Shown here in pieces: positions 49,901-59,640 of a stretch of 64,000 nt of DNA. The stretch lies in NCBI GenBank assembly GCA_003508835.1, contig PUFA01000077.1, forward strand, positions 4,912,001 to 4,976,000, written 5' to 3'. A program made the translations under genes and the position numbers. How positions within the stretch are numbered: position 1 is the stretch's first letter; every line of letters starts with the position of its first letter. The notes below the pieces were generated by a model. The model was not told the origin of the DNA. It saw only the letters and a program-made list of their open reading frames with translations, and searched no databases. Source of the DNA: Eonycteris spelaea. Taxonomy: Eukaryota; Chordata; Mammalia; Chiroptera; Pteropodidae.

Positions 49901-52900
49901 AGTCTAAAATGCCAAATTTCCACGTTTCACTATTTCTTAATGTTTCCTTTCAGACTGACTGATGGATCTCCCTCCCACTCTCCCCCCTCCCCCACCCCCG
50001 CCCCCAATACCACTTCAAAGGGCACTGAGATACAGCAAAAGGAAATCTTCATTACTCTGGCTGCCTTCAATGAGGAAACAGATTGAAAATAAATCAAGAC
50101 TCCTATTGCTACTGCCTTTACCCTTTGCCTGCTTGTAAGGCTCAACCCTTTCTTAACCTTGACCCTTTATCTTAACCTTGACCCAGTGAGACCACTGGTA
50201 TGGAATTAATTTTTGGTCATGACCCCACTCCCCAGCTTTCCTGCCACCACCTACCCACGAAGTAAATGGAAAGCTCCTCTTACCCATCTTTTCCCTCCCC
50301 CAATTTCTCTAGTAAAAGGGTAGGCCAGAAGCAAAACAGCTCACAAATAGATTCGCATCTAGCAAACACAAGATGGTGCCAGTCTCCCTGAACTCCTAAC
50401 AGTAAAATCCCAGAGCAAACACACCGCTGAAAAGAAAACGAAGCACTACACATTGGGATCTAAATCCCAATCCACCATTTACCAGTCTTATATACTTGGA
50501 CTATGGCTTCCTAGACCTAGGACTCCTTACCTTCCCCTAAGCTTCCATCCTCAGGTGAAAGATATGGATAATTGCATCCACCTCATTAAGTTTGTTGTAA
50601 TGCTAAGTTACTTAGATAATGTATGTAAAACAGTAATAGCTTAGCTCATAATAAATGCTCAATAAAAGGAAGCCATATATACTAATAAGTGATAAACCAA
50701 AACCAGAGGTACAAACTAAGGACACTAGTCCACTGAGAAAAGGGGTCTTTATTATACCGTAAAAAAAAAAAAAGCCATGACTCACTCAATGCCTAGTCCA
50801 ATACCCGATAAATTTAGATGAAACAAATTGAATTCTTTTTTTTTTCTTTTTTAGGCAAGGCAACCCTTGGTTGACCTCACAGACTGCAAGGACCTTGTCA
50901 GCTTATAATCCCTTTTTTTATTCTTATTTTTATTTTTTACACCTACAACACATGATCTTCCTAGGTGTCTCCCATCCAAGTACTAACCAGGCCCGACCCT
51001 ACTTAGCTTCTGAGATCAGACAGGATCAGGCTTGTTCGGGGTGGCCTGGTTGTAGACAATAAATTGAATTCTTGAGCAGTCAATGTAAGAGTCCTTAGAT
51101 AGGGTTGCTTACTAGGGAAAAGAAATAGTAAAATTAGAGAGCAGCGTGCAGCTGATTGTGATTCGTCTGTAGCCTGGTGTACAATGTGTCCAAGTTTATC
51201 ATTTACTAAAGGGCAGACCATGGACCCAGCAAATCTTACAAAAGTTTTTGTTGCACCTTGACTAGGTATCTCTTTCATTGACATGGAACCTGCTGAATGT
51301 GAAGCTACTTAAAACAGAAATCCATGAATAGCGAGGGTCGACTCCATTATGAACGATTTAGTCTTTTCTGATGCTCAAGGAATCTTGGGTACCTAGATGC
51401 TGCCTGACTAAATTAATAATAAAATTGCCTATATTCTTTCCTTTTGAAAATGTCTATACTTATTGTGTATTTTCTACCTGCAAAATCTCTATGAACACTT
51501 CAGGGGATATCGTTTTTCCTTTCGTCACATGAACTGGTGGTGACTTATGTTTGCCACTTACATCATTCGTGTTTGATGATAAGAGATAGTAATAAAGCAA
51601 TTATATAATCTAGACATCGAAAGTTATTTAAGTCTTCTGGTATTAAGTATTAAAAACACACACACACACACAAGTAAATACAATATAATCCCAAAAGTTG
51701 TTCTAAAAATAAGGGAAAAATAGAAAGATATACACTAAAAAGTATTAAATTTGAAAGTCTGGGTCCTGTATTTGATACAGATGATTTTAATTTTGCTCAT
51801 TGTGCTTTTCTATACTTTTAAAACACACTACCACAGATGTATCATTTTGGTAAATAAAAATCTAATATAGATACTACTTTGAAAAGGTAAAACAAAGATG
51901 TATGCCCTATCTTAAGCCATATCCAGGCAGGTCAGAATCTGTCCTATTTTTTAAAAAAGGTAAGCTTCCCCAGAAAATACTTTGATTAAAAATTGAGAAA
52001 AGTTTTCTCAATCTCTTTATTTCTCATTTCCTTCATCTTCTTTTCTCACTTTATTATTTTTCTTCTGTTTTTCTAGCTTCATCTCCAAAAGCAGCCACTA
52101 GCATCCTAGATGAATCTGCTACCACTGGCTTCCCCTATAGGTTCCCATTTTCCATGTCTGCTTTAGTTATCCGAATGGCTTTCAAGCTGAGACAGCAGTC
52201 AGAGAGGAAGAAGTATAGATGGAAACTGAGAGAGAGAGAGGGAGAGGTAATGACTGATGTAAAGCCTGATGTAAAGCCGTGTTCTGGACAAGACCAGAGG
52301 GTGCCGACCCAGAAAGCCTGGGACCGCAGGTAGAAAGGTTAACCTGGAGACAGGAAGTGAGGTTGGGCACCCCTGGAACTACAAGCAGGAGAGAGTAAGG
52401 AAGATCTCAATGGCATTCAGAACCAGTACTTTTGATTGTCTTTCACAGGAGGCAAAGTCATCTGTTAGTAGTTAAGCAGGGAGGAGTTTGGGTAGGGTGC
52501 TGGGATAGTGAAGGTATGAAATAATAGGTCATAAGAGCACTAAGCAAGACATCTATTCAGGATCAAGTAAAGGGAGTGCTGACCAGTGCCAAAGCCCCAG
52601 CTGCAACTGGAAACCAATCATTTTGGCCATTTCTCTGCACAGTTAAGCAGTGTTCTCCAGCCAGGTTAGTAAGTATATGAACAGATGGTCAATTTCTTCC
52701 CCTACCCCCCATATTCTCTTGTGTATTAGCACCCGAACTTTCCTTCCTTCCTTCCTTCCCTAATTGACCTAAGCTCCAAGTTCCATCACTCAATCACTTG
52801 TAATGCTTCAAAGCCAACATCCACCACCTCCCTTTCTCCTCTGTCTTTCTGTGGTTGCTTCTCTGCAACTTTCAGACCCTGGGTCGTCACTCCAAACGTT

Positions 52901-53807
52901 AGGCGATAGTATATTAGTTTAAATCTTGTGACATTTCCATTTTTATAGGACACACATCATTAAATATTGGGGAATTTGATGAAGGGATGGCATGATGGAA
53001 TTACCTGGCTTCAGAATGCCACTCGTGTTTGAGCAGCTGGAATAGATGGTGAATCCCAGGAGGATTACCAGCTGCTGCTCCCATCTGTCCATACAGAGGC
53101 TTCATTCAGCCTGAAGGAAGCACAGTGCTCCAGCCTGATTAGGGTGCTAAGCAAGAAGCCTACTCCAACCTTTTATATTTTGTATTATTTTTTTTCCTCG
53201 ACAGGCACAATGTCAAGTTGTCAAGGATACAAACAAAATTCAAAACAAGGATGGGAAAAGGAGATTTGGGAGGAGCACATTTTGTAAAAAAGAAGAAAAC
53301 CCACACAATTATGTTTTGATTAGAAATGACAACTTTAGCAATTGTTTTAACTAGAATTAAAAGCAAAATATCAAAACAGATGTTTTCTCATCTAAAGGTC
53401 CAGAGCTTCATTTGTCAAATCCTCTATAACTCCAGTCATCCTTTCCCTTAAGTGGGTCATTTCATCCATCATCTGGGCCTGAAGTTGCACTATGTAAATA
53501 AGTAAAAATGTCCTGTGTTAACTGAAACTACCTTAATTGTGGAAGTTCTAGAAATTAAGGGAAACCTAGGGTAAAAACCTATAAACTCCCTAAAAGGAAG
53601 ATCAATATGTAGATTGGCATAAACTGATGAAGTGCTTCAAAACTCTTCGGATAGTAACCCAAATTAACCATGTGGTAGCAATTGACATGTATCATAATTT
53701 GAGTAAGGACTAGTTGATCCCCAACACTAATATTAACAGCAAATGTTTTGTTATTAACAATATGATCATTAACAATTTGCTACCTTTATAACTTTTGTAC
53801 ACTTCAG

Positions 53808-53856
<49 letters not shown>

Positions 53857-55610
53857 ATATATATATATTTAAATCATTGGTTTATTCTATACAGAAAACT
53901 GAGGCGGAGGGGGTCCTGGCTCAAATTCATCCAGCTAGTAAAAATATCTGGACCAGAACCTCAGTCAACTGACCCTAACGCCAGTGCACATCTTCATCCC
54001 ATTACACAGAGGGACCCACAGAGCATGGCTTGGCCCCAAGGTATAGGATGGGTCTTCTGGAAACTAGGATTGCCCTTGTAAGAGAAGAAGAGTGTCCCAG
54101 TGGATTTAAAAAAAGACAAACAACAACAACAACAAAGACATTTCTCTCTTCTTGATGGCCAAAATCTAACTAAAGTATTTTCAGAAAATTACAACTAGAA
54201 AATTCACAGGGACCCTATTAGCATCCTAAAGAAGAAAGCTTCAATAAGAAGCTAGGAAAGAAGAAATCTTAGAGTGAGAAGTCAGGAAATTAATGAGACA
54301 CAGCCCATCTAATTCTCATGCAAGCAAACACCATCACAAATGCTTTCAAAGGTCAAGTTGCAGTGAGTGAGGTAATGCTGTTTGGGAGTGAAATAAACAT
54401 TACTTTGGTTTTGCAAGGTTTTTTTTTTTCCTTTCTCCCTTTTTCATTTTCCTGTTCTTTCTGTCTCAGTTTTGAATTTCTTAGCCTTTTCAATCAAAAT
54501 TGTTCTCATCACCCCCATTTTGCCCAGTCTCCATGAAAATCATTTTATAGCCTTCCCTTGGGCTCGCTGCAGATTTTCTCAAGACCCTTCTGCTTGGCAG
54601 ACACTATTTTCTTACAAGGCTGGAGATTTTTAAGAGCGTGGAAAAATGACGTTGAATTTGACTTGGCAGAACCAAGGGGGCAGAGAAGGGAAGAGAAGGG
54701 AAGAGAAAAAAAGGAAGGGTCTCCTGTTCAAAATAGTCTTGATTTCCAACCAATAACACTGTACCAGTTAAGCGTTTTCATAGATAGTCTTAACGGTTTT
54801 ACAAGAACTTTTTTTCCCTCTCTTTCAAAATGTGCTTTCAAACAGTCATGCTGTTTTCAAATGGACTGAAAGGAGTACTGTGTTCAGAAGTGACAAGGAT
54901 GGGCTATAAGCATATGACTGGAGAGATACAAAAGCGGCTTTATTTAAATGTATGTTTGCCCTGGCAGGAATTTGGAAACCTACCTGTACATAATCCACAC
55001 TTCGTCCCAGTGCTCTGAAGGCCGTGTACATGACTTCTCTTTTTCCACCCCATTTTTGCATGATGCAAATACTTTTGTTGGACAAGACCAACTGGGTGAC
55101 ATGTTGCGAGCTTTCTTTATGGGACTCCTCCGTCTCACCGGGACCCTTCTCATGAAAATTGTTCTTCCAGATATAAGTGGCTGACTTGTCCCTGCCCATG
55201 ACTTCACTGAAGATGTCCATCATGTAAAGGTCGTCCTCTGAGTTCCCGTCGATGACCATGACCACCTTAATTCCAGGGTAGGTGAGCCTCTTCACAGATT
55301 GCAAGCATTTCCGTAAGTAGCCTGGATCTTCTTGATATGCAGCGATGCAAAGAGCAACAGTTTTGTTCAGTTTGATGGGGGTTTCTAGGGATTTTTTCAT
55401 TTTCCGGTGCTCCAAAAAAGCAAACAGGCTTTGGATGATGAGGTGTGATGCTAAAAAGGCACCATACAGTCCAAAAGAGAAGTAGTAATTGTCCGTTTGG
55501 ATAAACTGGTAGCCAACAATATAAGCAGCTGTGATTCCCAGGAGGAGAGAGACTCCAAAAAGTGTGGTTCCAATTATTCTCAGGATGCATAGAAACCTCT
55601 CACAATGCAT
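43024..55610 (-). CDS. HAS2: Hyaluronan synthase 2 (three coding exons joined)
   Basis: Membrane glycosyltransferase (GT2 family) that alternates UDP-GlcNAc and UDP-GlcA to build hyaluronan at the cytosolic face of the plasma membrane and extrude it. Join: 55610-54984, 45502-45401, 43953-43024, giving 552 residues, the family's usual length. Visible in the protein: two N-terminal membrane segments (about 11-37 and 46-66); a cytosolic catalytic domain with DSD at 212-214, SGP at 281-283, GDD at 312-314 and QxxRW at 350-354; then a hydrophobic C-terminal half with about five membrane or interface segments (about 383-399, 404-420, 432-457, 471-494, 510-534). Residues known to be regulatory are kept: T110 (AMPK), K190 (ubiquitin), S221 (O-GlcNAc). 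All four internal splice junctions are AG/GT and in phase. Against my recollection of human HAS2 there are a few changes, including G97 and S307. HAS1 and HAS3 are excluded by near-identity to HAS2. Confidence 0.98.
43954..45400 (-). other. HAS2 intron 3
   Basis: 1,447-bp intron with GT donor at 45400-45399 and AG acceptor at 43955-43954. It is AT-rich with a pyrimidine-rich acceptor. I saw no confident repeat or RNA gene. An open frame on the opposite strand (44314-44682, 122 codons) resembles no family I know. Confidence 0.85.
45401..45502 (-). CDS. HAS2: HAS2 coding exon 3 (residues 210-243)
   Basis: A 102-nt exon of 34 codons in phase 0. It is bounded by a TTTGCAG acceptor and a CAG|GTGCAT donor. 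It opens with VCDSDT, carrying the DxD-type UDP-sugar and metal-binding motif at 212-214, continues through S221 (a reported O-GlcNAc site in human HAS2) and ends with GGVGGDVQ. Being only 34 codons long, it is easily overlooked by open-frame scanning; it was placed by finding the protein segment missing between the other two exons. Confidence 0.96.
48850..49176 (-). mobile_element. MER20-like hAT element in HAS2 intron 2
   Basis: AAGTCTGGCCTGCCACCTG at one side, TTAGTGTCCATAAAGTTTTATGG and CTATCTATGGCTGCTTTC in the middle, and CATGGCCTGCAAAGCCTAAT then GCAAAGTTTGCCAGCC at the other. On the minus strand this is MER20 order. Confidence 0.7.
50450..50680 (+). mobile_element. MIR SINE in HAS2 intron 2
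   Basis: GGATCTAAATCCCAATCCACC, then GTGAAAGATATGGATAATTGC, CACCTCATTAAGTTTGTTGTAATG and a CATAATAAATGCTCAATAAA tail. Confidence 0.6.
50838..51060 (-). mobile_element. 5S rRNA-headed SINE (megabat MEG-like)
   Basis: Read on the minus strand: a 5S rRNA-like head (51057 to about 50940), an A-rich linker (50939-50912), a non-5S module of about 60 nt (50911-50853) and an A-rich tail (50852-50838). The insertion is flanked by a perfect 13-nt target-site duplication, AAATTGAATTCTT, at 50825-50837 and 51061-51073. The internal Pol III control region of 5S is well kept: the A-box area differs by one base and the C-box stretch TTAGTACTTGGATGGGAGAC matches 5S as I know it. It has the same orientation as HAS2. 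5S-derived SINEs (MEG-RS, MEG-RL and the hybrid MEG-TR) are described from fruit bats; which subfamily this is I cannot say. Confidence 0.85.
50940..51057 (-). pseudogene. 5S rRNA-like segment (head of the SINE)
   Basis: About 118 nt that align end to end with 5S rRNA, starting GTCTAC and ending TTGTAGGT. The central third is nearly unchanged; differences concentrate in the first 45 nt and in the 3' arm. Automated annotation may report it as a 5S rRNA gene, but the extra 3' module, poly(A) tail and target-site duplication show a SINE copy. Confidence 0.85.
51656..51672. repeat. Short (CA)n
   Basis: ACACACACACACACACA run of 17 nt in intron 2. Confidence 0.85.
53809..53869. repeat. (TA)n tract, palindromic
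   Basis: About 61 nt of TA repeats, phase-shifted once by a TTAT step at 53845, so the two halves can pair as a hairpin. In HAS2 intron 2. Confidence 0.95.
54984..55610 (-). CDS. HAS2: HAS2 coding exon 2 (residues 1-209)
   Basis: First coding exon, 627 nt. The ATG at 55608-55610 directly follows a TTACAG acceptor, so the start codon sits at the exon's first base. The in-frame ATGs further upstream (55617-55625) lie in the intron and would add residues foreign to HAS proteins. The exon encodes both N-terminal membrane segments and the first part of the GT2 fold, with the [11 protein letters not shown] stretch at about 117-127. It ends in the codons for DYVQ at a CAG|GTAGGT donor. Codon 97 is GGC (Gly), where I recall Asp in human. 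N178 is retained, so the naked mole-rat Ser change is absent here. Confidence 0.97.
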
Positions 55611-55664
55611 CTGTAACATAATCAAAGAACAGTCTTGGTTAACGACCCCTGTCCCACACTTGTT

Positions 55665-55870
55665 ATATACATGGTGTCACAGGGATTGTATTGGTGTGGA
55701 GGCATTCAGGAGTTCTAACCCTGAGTTTCTCACTTAACCAGCCATGTCACTTTCTGCATCTCAGTTTGCTCACCTGCAAAACAGAGATAAGGATATCTTT
55801 CTGTTTCAAGAGCCAAATAAAGGAGATGATGATACAAGGCACCATAGAAAAGCATAATTGTTAAATAAAT
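55665..55870 (+). mobile_element. MIR SINE
   Basis: AACCCTGAGTTTCTCACTTAACC, CATCTCAGTTTGCTCACCTGCAAAAC and GGCACCATAGAAAAGC then GTTAAATAAATAC follow MIR. It lies directly upstream of the exon 2 acceptor, antisense to HAS2. Confidence 0.6.
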
Positions 55871-56129
55871 ACATGGAAGCACTATTTTTAGTGTGTTAGA
55901 TCGTGTGTCTAAGGATGCATTCTATGTGTGTGGTCATAGCTAGGTAGGTGTAGAACCTAGATTTCCTAACAAGCAAGGCAATTTTTCTTCCTATGCCACA
56001 TTGTCCCCTTATCCCCAATACTGACCAGTAAAAAAATCCACAAGAGATTTTGCTAAATTGCTCATGGGTAATTTCATCTCATCTCCAGTGCATTTCCCTC
56101 AGCTCGTACGCAGCTGAGGTTGGAGATCA

Positions 56130-56260
56130 GGACACCTGGATTTTACTACCAGCATTAGCTGCTGTGTGGCCTTTACCGGGTTGCTTTACCTCTCTGGGCC
56201 TCAGTTTTTTAATGTGTTAAATGAAGGCTTTTAGACTTGATATTTTCCAAAGTGTCTTGT
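56130..56260 (+). mobile_element. MIR SINE fragment
   Basis: ACCTGGATTTTACTACCAGC, GCTGTGTGGCCTTTACCGGG and CTCTCTGGGCCTCAGTTTTTT match the MIR core. Confidence 0.6.
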
Positions 56261-56807
56261 TAACATTAAAAATACTTTATGCCTAGGTATCCTGCACAGT
56301 CATTTATCAAAGCCCTGTAATTCTGAACTCCATCATTCTGTTCAGATATCTGTCTCCTCCGTCCACATCACTGACACCAGATGGTCAGACCTGGGATCAG
56401 GAAGACCCCACACCTTGGATCCAATTAATTAGCTAGAGCAGCTTACATAACTCAGGAAAATCATCTACTCACCGCATTATTGGCTGATTATAAATGGGTG
56501 TAACTCAAGAACAGCCAGATGGAAGAAATGCACGGGTCAACATGTAGGGAAAGGGCACGGAGCTCCCAGTCTCACTGAGTTTCCTTCTCTCCCCAAATCA
56601 CCAACCTGGAAGCTCTCCACTCTCCTTTTGGGATTTTAAGGAGGCTTCATTACATAGGCATGATTGATCAAATCATGGGCCATTGGCAACTCCAGCGCCT
56701 CTCCCCTCCCAGGTCTGGGGGTGGGACTGGAAGTTCCAATCCTCCAATCACGCAGCTGGCTCCCCTGGCAACACATCCCATCCTTAGGTGCTTTCCAAAA
56801 ATCGCCT

Positions 56808-56849
56808 GTGTGCATTGGTGGTATAGTGGTGAGCACAGCTGCCCTCCAA
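56808..56849 (+). pseudogene. Retrotransposed 5' half of tRNA-Gly (TCC)
   Basis: From 56812 the sequence follows tRNA-Gly(TCC): acceptor 5' strand GCATTGG, D arm TGGTATAGTGGTGAGCA, then the 5' anticodon stem and loop including TCC, where similarity stops. No 3' half and no poly(A). It is bounded by a 14-nt direct repeat with one mismatch (56794-56807 and 56845-56858), and the downstream copy begins with the same TCCAA as the anticodon loop. This matches the tailless retropseudogenes known in mammals, made from RNAs truncated at a loop. Not a functional tRNA gene. Confidence 0.8.
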
Positions 56850-56935
56850 AAATCACCTCACATAACTAAAGACACCTCTACGGCTCTCTGCACTTAGGAA
56901 ATTGCAAGGGTTTTAGGAATTCTATACCAGATGTA

Positions 56936-57098
56936 CAGTTGGCCCTTGAACGTGGGTTTGAACTGTGCGTGGGTCATCTTATATGCTGTGAGAGTGGGAA
57001 TCCTTGAATGTGGAAAGCCGACTTACATTAAAGTGGGGTTTTTGACTGCGTGGGCTGTATATGTCCCTATCCCTCACCATTATTCAAGAGTTCAACTG
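56936..57098. mobile_element. Tigger-type MITE with TA duplication
   Basis: 163-bp element bounded by TA dinucleotides (56934-56935 and 57099-57100). Terminal inverted repeats read CAGTTGGCCCTTGAA and, from the other side, CAGTTGAACTCTTGAA. Internal GGGTTTGAACTGTGCGTGGG is typical of Tigger-derived short elements. Confidence 0.8.
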
Positions 57099-57127
57099 TA
57101 TATTTTTTATTATAAACCCCAGTATCC

Positions 57128-57148
57128 ATATATATATATATATATATT
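57128..57148. repeat. Short (TA)n
   Basis: About 21 nt of TA repeats. Confidence 0.85.
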
Positions 57149-57149
57149 T

Positions 57150-59310
57150 GCCCCTAAAGCTTATTTTCCTTCTCTTCCAAGATTGAACTATAATGAGGGA
57201 TATAATTGGTATAAATGCGGTATCCCCATATTCAATCATTCACTCCAACTTCAGAGTTTTTGTTATATTTACAAATAATTTTTAAAATTCAACTAGGTTT
57301 TTGAAAGCTAAGTCATTATTTCTGCAAAATCTCTTACGAGTGATCTCTAGTTTCCTATTCCACATCAAGACGTAAAATTGAATGTCCGCATAGCACCCAG
57401 CATTCTATCGGTTGTCAGTAGCTGTGTGGCCACCAGGTCGATCGGCTCCAAGAGGCAATGCACATTCTACTCTGTGTGGTCATACACTGAGGTGGTTCTG
57501 TGTAGATGTGAGTCATACTTTTGGGAAACTTGAGTGTAGCAGCTGACCAATTGTGTTCTCACCTTTGGAACACAGACTGCTTGGTGTGGCCATGGTAGTC
57601 CGGCCTTCTGAAATCAGAGATGGGCCACTTTTAACAGGGACTTTTAAAAGGGAGAGTGGGGAACCCCTGCGATCTCTTTTCCTTCCACAGGTTTGATGCT
57701 CATCACCATCAAGGTCCTAGAGGGATGGCAGAGTCCAAAATGTAGGGAGATTGGTCCTTAAACTTGATCCTTAAACTGCCAAATGGAAGGAGCCAGCCAC
57801 CAATCAGGAAACCTGCCTTGGACTCAGGATATTAAGAAAAAAAAAATGGAGTTTTTGTTTGTTTACCCATTATGCATTCTATGTTTAGTTCACCCTATGA
57901 TATATATATAACCTAGGTCATGCACTGTGGCTTGGACACCAGGATTCGAGCCTGTGGACATTATTGTCCTTTAATAAATAGAGATGACAGTACTCATCAA
58001 CCATCCTGCTCAGGGCTGCACTGAAGAGCAAAACCGGTGTTTATAAAAGTGTTTTTAAAAACCAGAAATGCATGTAGTTTAAAGAATTAGCTAACAAGGA
58101 AGCTAAAAAGAAATGAAGAAGCAAATAAAAATAAATGCGAGTTTTGCTGCTAGCACTTATACAGGACACCGTAATACGTAACACATGAGCCTGATAAAGG
58201 CAATCACACACAAACGGAAAGTTCAGACTTCTGGGGAACGGTAAAATGCTGAGTTTTTGGTGAAAGGCAAGAGAGCACAGCATCCCTTGTTAATTAAAAC
58301 AGCTGGTGGGATGCTGAACACTCCCAAAGGGTGCATTAGCCAATGCCTAAAGGTGCTGGGAACACCAGACTTGGAACTTGTCCGTGTCCAAGACGTGAGT
58401 CATTCTCACAAGAGTGAAAATTTTCAAGACTAAAACCCTTGCCAAGGAGAAGCTGAAGTGTGTGTTTCACTTGTGTTTAAAATCACCATAGCCAGCAAAA
58501 GAACTGCCTGCTATTCTTTTTCCATTATTCATATTTTCCTTGCTTTTATCAGCACGTGGACAGAGAGTGTTCACATAGCATCTGCTGGCCACAGCTGAAG
58601 TGGAAACACCCTCTTACATCATAGGAGTCTACAGAATGTCCTTTTGAAGCCTGGGAAAAATTGCTAGTAACTTGCAGCGATGTGGCTAGAATTGAACCTT
58701 TATATTTCTGCAAGTTACTACATTGTTGCCTAGTATTACATTCACAGCATCTCAGTCCAGGTCAAAGGGCAAAAGGCACATTTCAGAGCCAGCTTTACTG
58801 AGGGAATACATTGATCTCAGGCAGTGACACACAGGACATGTTTCTTTATAATTTCCCCTGGGTGATTTCATAGATATGGGCACCATATGTGAGACTTTCT
58901 GAGACAATCCTCAATTCAAATACAGTGTTTCATAAGCAAACTCTCCTTGTCAGACATATGGCTTTATTGTTAAATTGGAAAATCTGGTTAGTTTCATCCT
59001 AGATCACAAGACCTGACTGCTGGATAGAAAGATGATTTAGAAATCTACCTTTCATAAATATTTAAAATATAAAACTTGAATTTTTTGACCAGTATTAACT
59101 TTACCTAGTCATTTATTTTTAAGTTGCTATTGGACTTAGTAACAATTATTCACGAAGTACTATTCTTCACAAAATTCTAAGGCAAACCAAGTGTTAAAGA
59201 ATGATTTATGCACCATAATTAATATAAGTTCCACAAAGCCAAGAGATATTTTTGTAAATCTATTTTCACTAATGTGCCCCAAGGACATAAACCTGGGTTG
59301 TATTTTTATA
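57150..59310. other. Probable HAS2 intron 1 stretch, nothing assigned
   Basis: No repeat or gene I could support. 57370-57720 and 58440-58660 are more balanced in composition than their surroundings and could contain regulatory sequence; no specific site can be claimed. Confidence 0.4.
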
Positions 59311-59312
59311 AC

Positions 59313-59356
59313 ATATTTACTGACTACCGATCTGATAAGTGGTAGTCAGTAAATAT
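59313..59356. repeat. Perfect 16-bp inverted repeat (hairpin)
   Basis: Arm ATATTTACTGACTACC at 59313-59328, 12-nt loop, perfect reverse complement at 59341-59356. The right arm continues into TTGCTGAATGGATG, which resembles the 3' tail of an L2 or MIR element. Confidence 0.95.
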
Positions 59357-59399
59357 TTGCTGAATGGATGTAACTCTGTATGTCAATCTATTGGCACCA

Positions 59400-59640
59400 C
59401 TGTTACGTCAGCTGACATTTATTCATCTCTTATTAGGTTCTAGGCAGTGGGACAAATTATGTGTTTGTTTTGTTGAATAGCATGATCCTATTTCATCTGA
59501 ATAACTTTAAATGGTAAATATATTGTTCATCTCATGCTACAAATAACATATATATATATGACAAGGAAACCAAGACTCTAGGATTTAAGTAACTTGTTCC
59601 AAGTCAAAAAACCAAGAATAGAATCTACAAAGTGGCATAA
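59400..59640 (-). mobile_element. MIR SINE
   Basis: GACATTTATTCATCTCTTATTAGG, GACAAGGAAACCAAGACTC and GTAACTTGTTCCAAGTC in antisense MIR order. Confidence 0.5.

Larger units (their letters stand above)
45503..54983 (-). other. HAS2 intron 2
   Basis: 9,481-bp intron with GT donor at 54983-54982 and AG acceptor at 45504-45503. It holds a 5S-headed SINE (50838-51060), a MER20-type element (48850-49176), a MIR (50450-50680), a long TA tract (53809-53869) and small CA runs. The stretches 46280-46720 and 47650-48180 are less AT-rich than their surroundings and were not assigned to any family. Confidence 0.85.

Noticed and set aside
50940..51057. Functional 5S rRNA gene
   Set aside because: The 3' module, poly(A) tail and target-site duplication show a SINE, and the ends have diverged from 5S.
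54846..55018. Plus-strand open frames opposite HAS2 exon 2 as an antisense gene
   Set aside because: They are shadows of the conserved HAS2 coding strand, with no splice or promoter support.
55611..55625. In-frame ATGs upstream of the HAS2 start that would lengthen the protein
   Set aside because: They lie before a clear TTACAG acceptor and encode residues absent from HAS proteins; the frame there is intronic.
56812..56849. Functional tRNA-Gly gene
   Set aside because: Only the 5' half is present; the T arm and acceptor 3' strand are missing.
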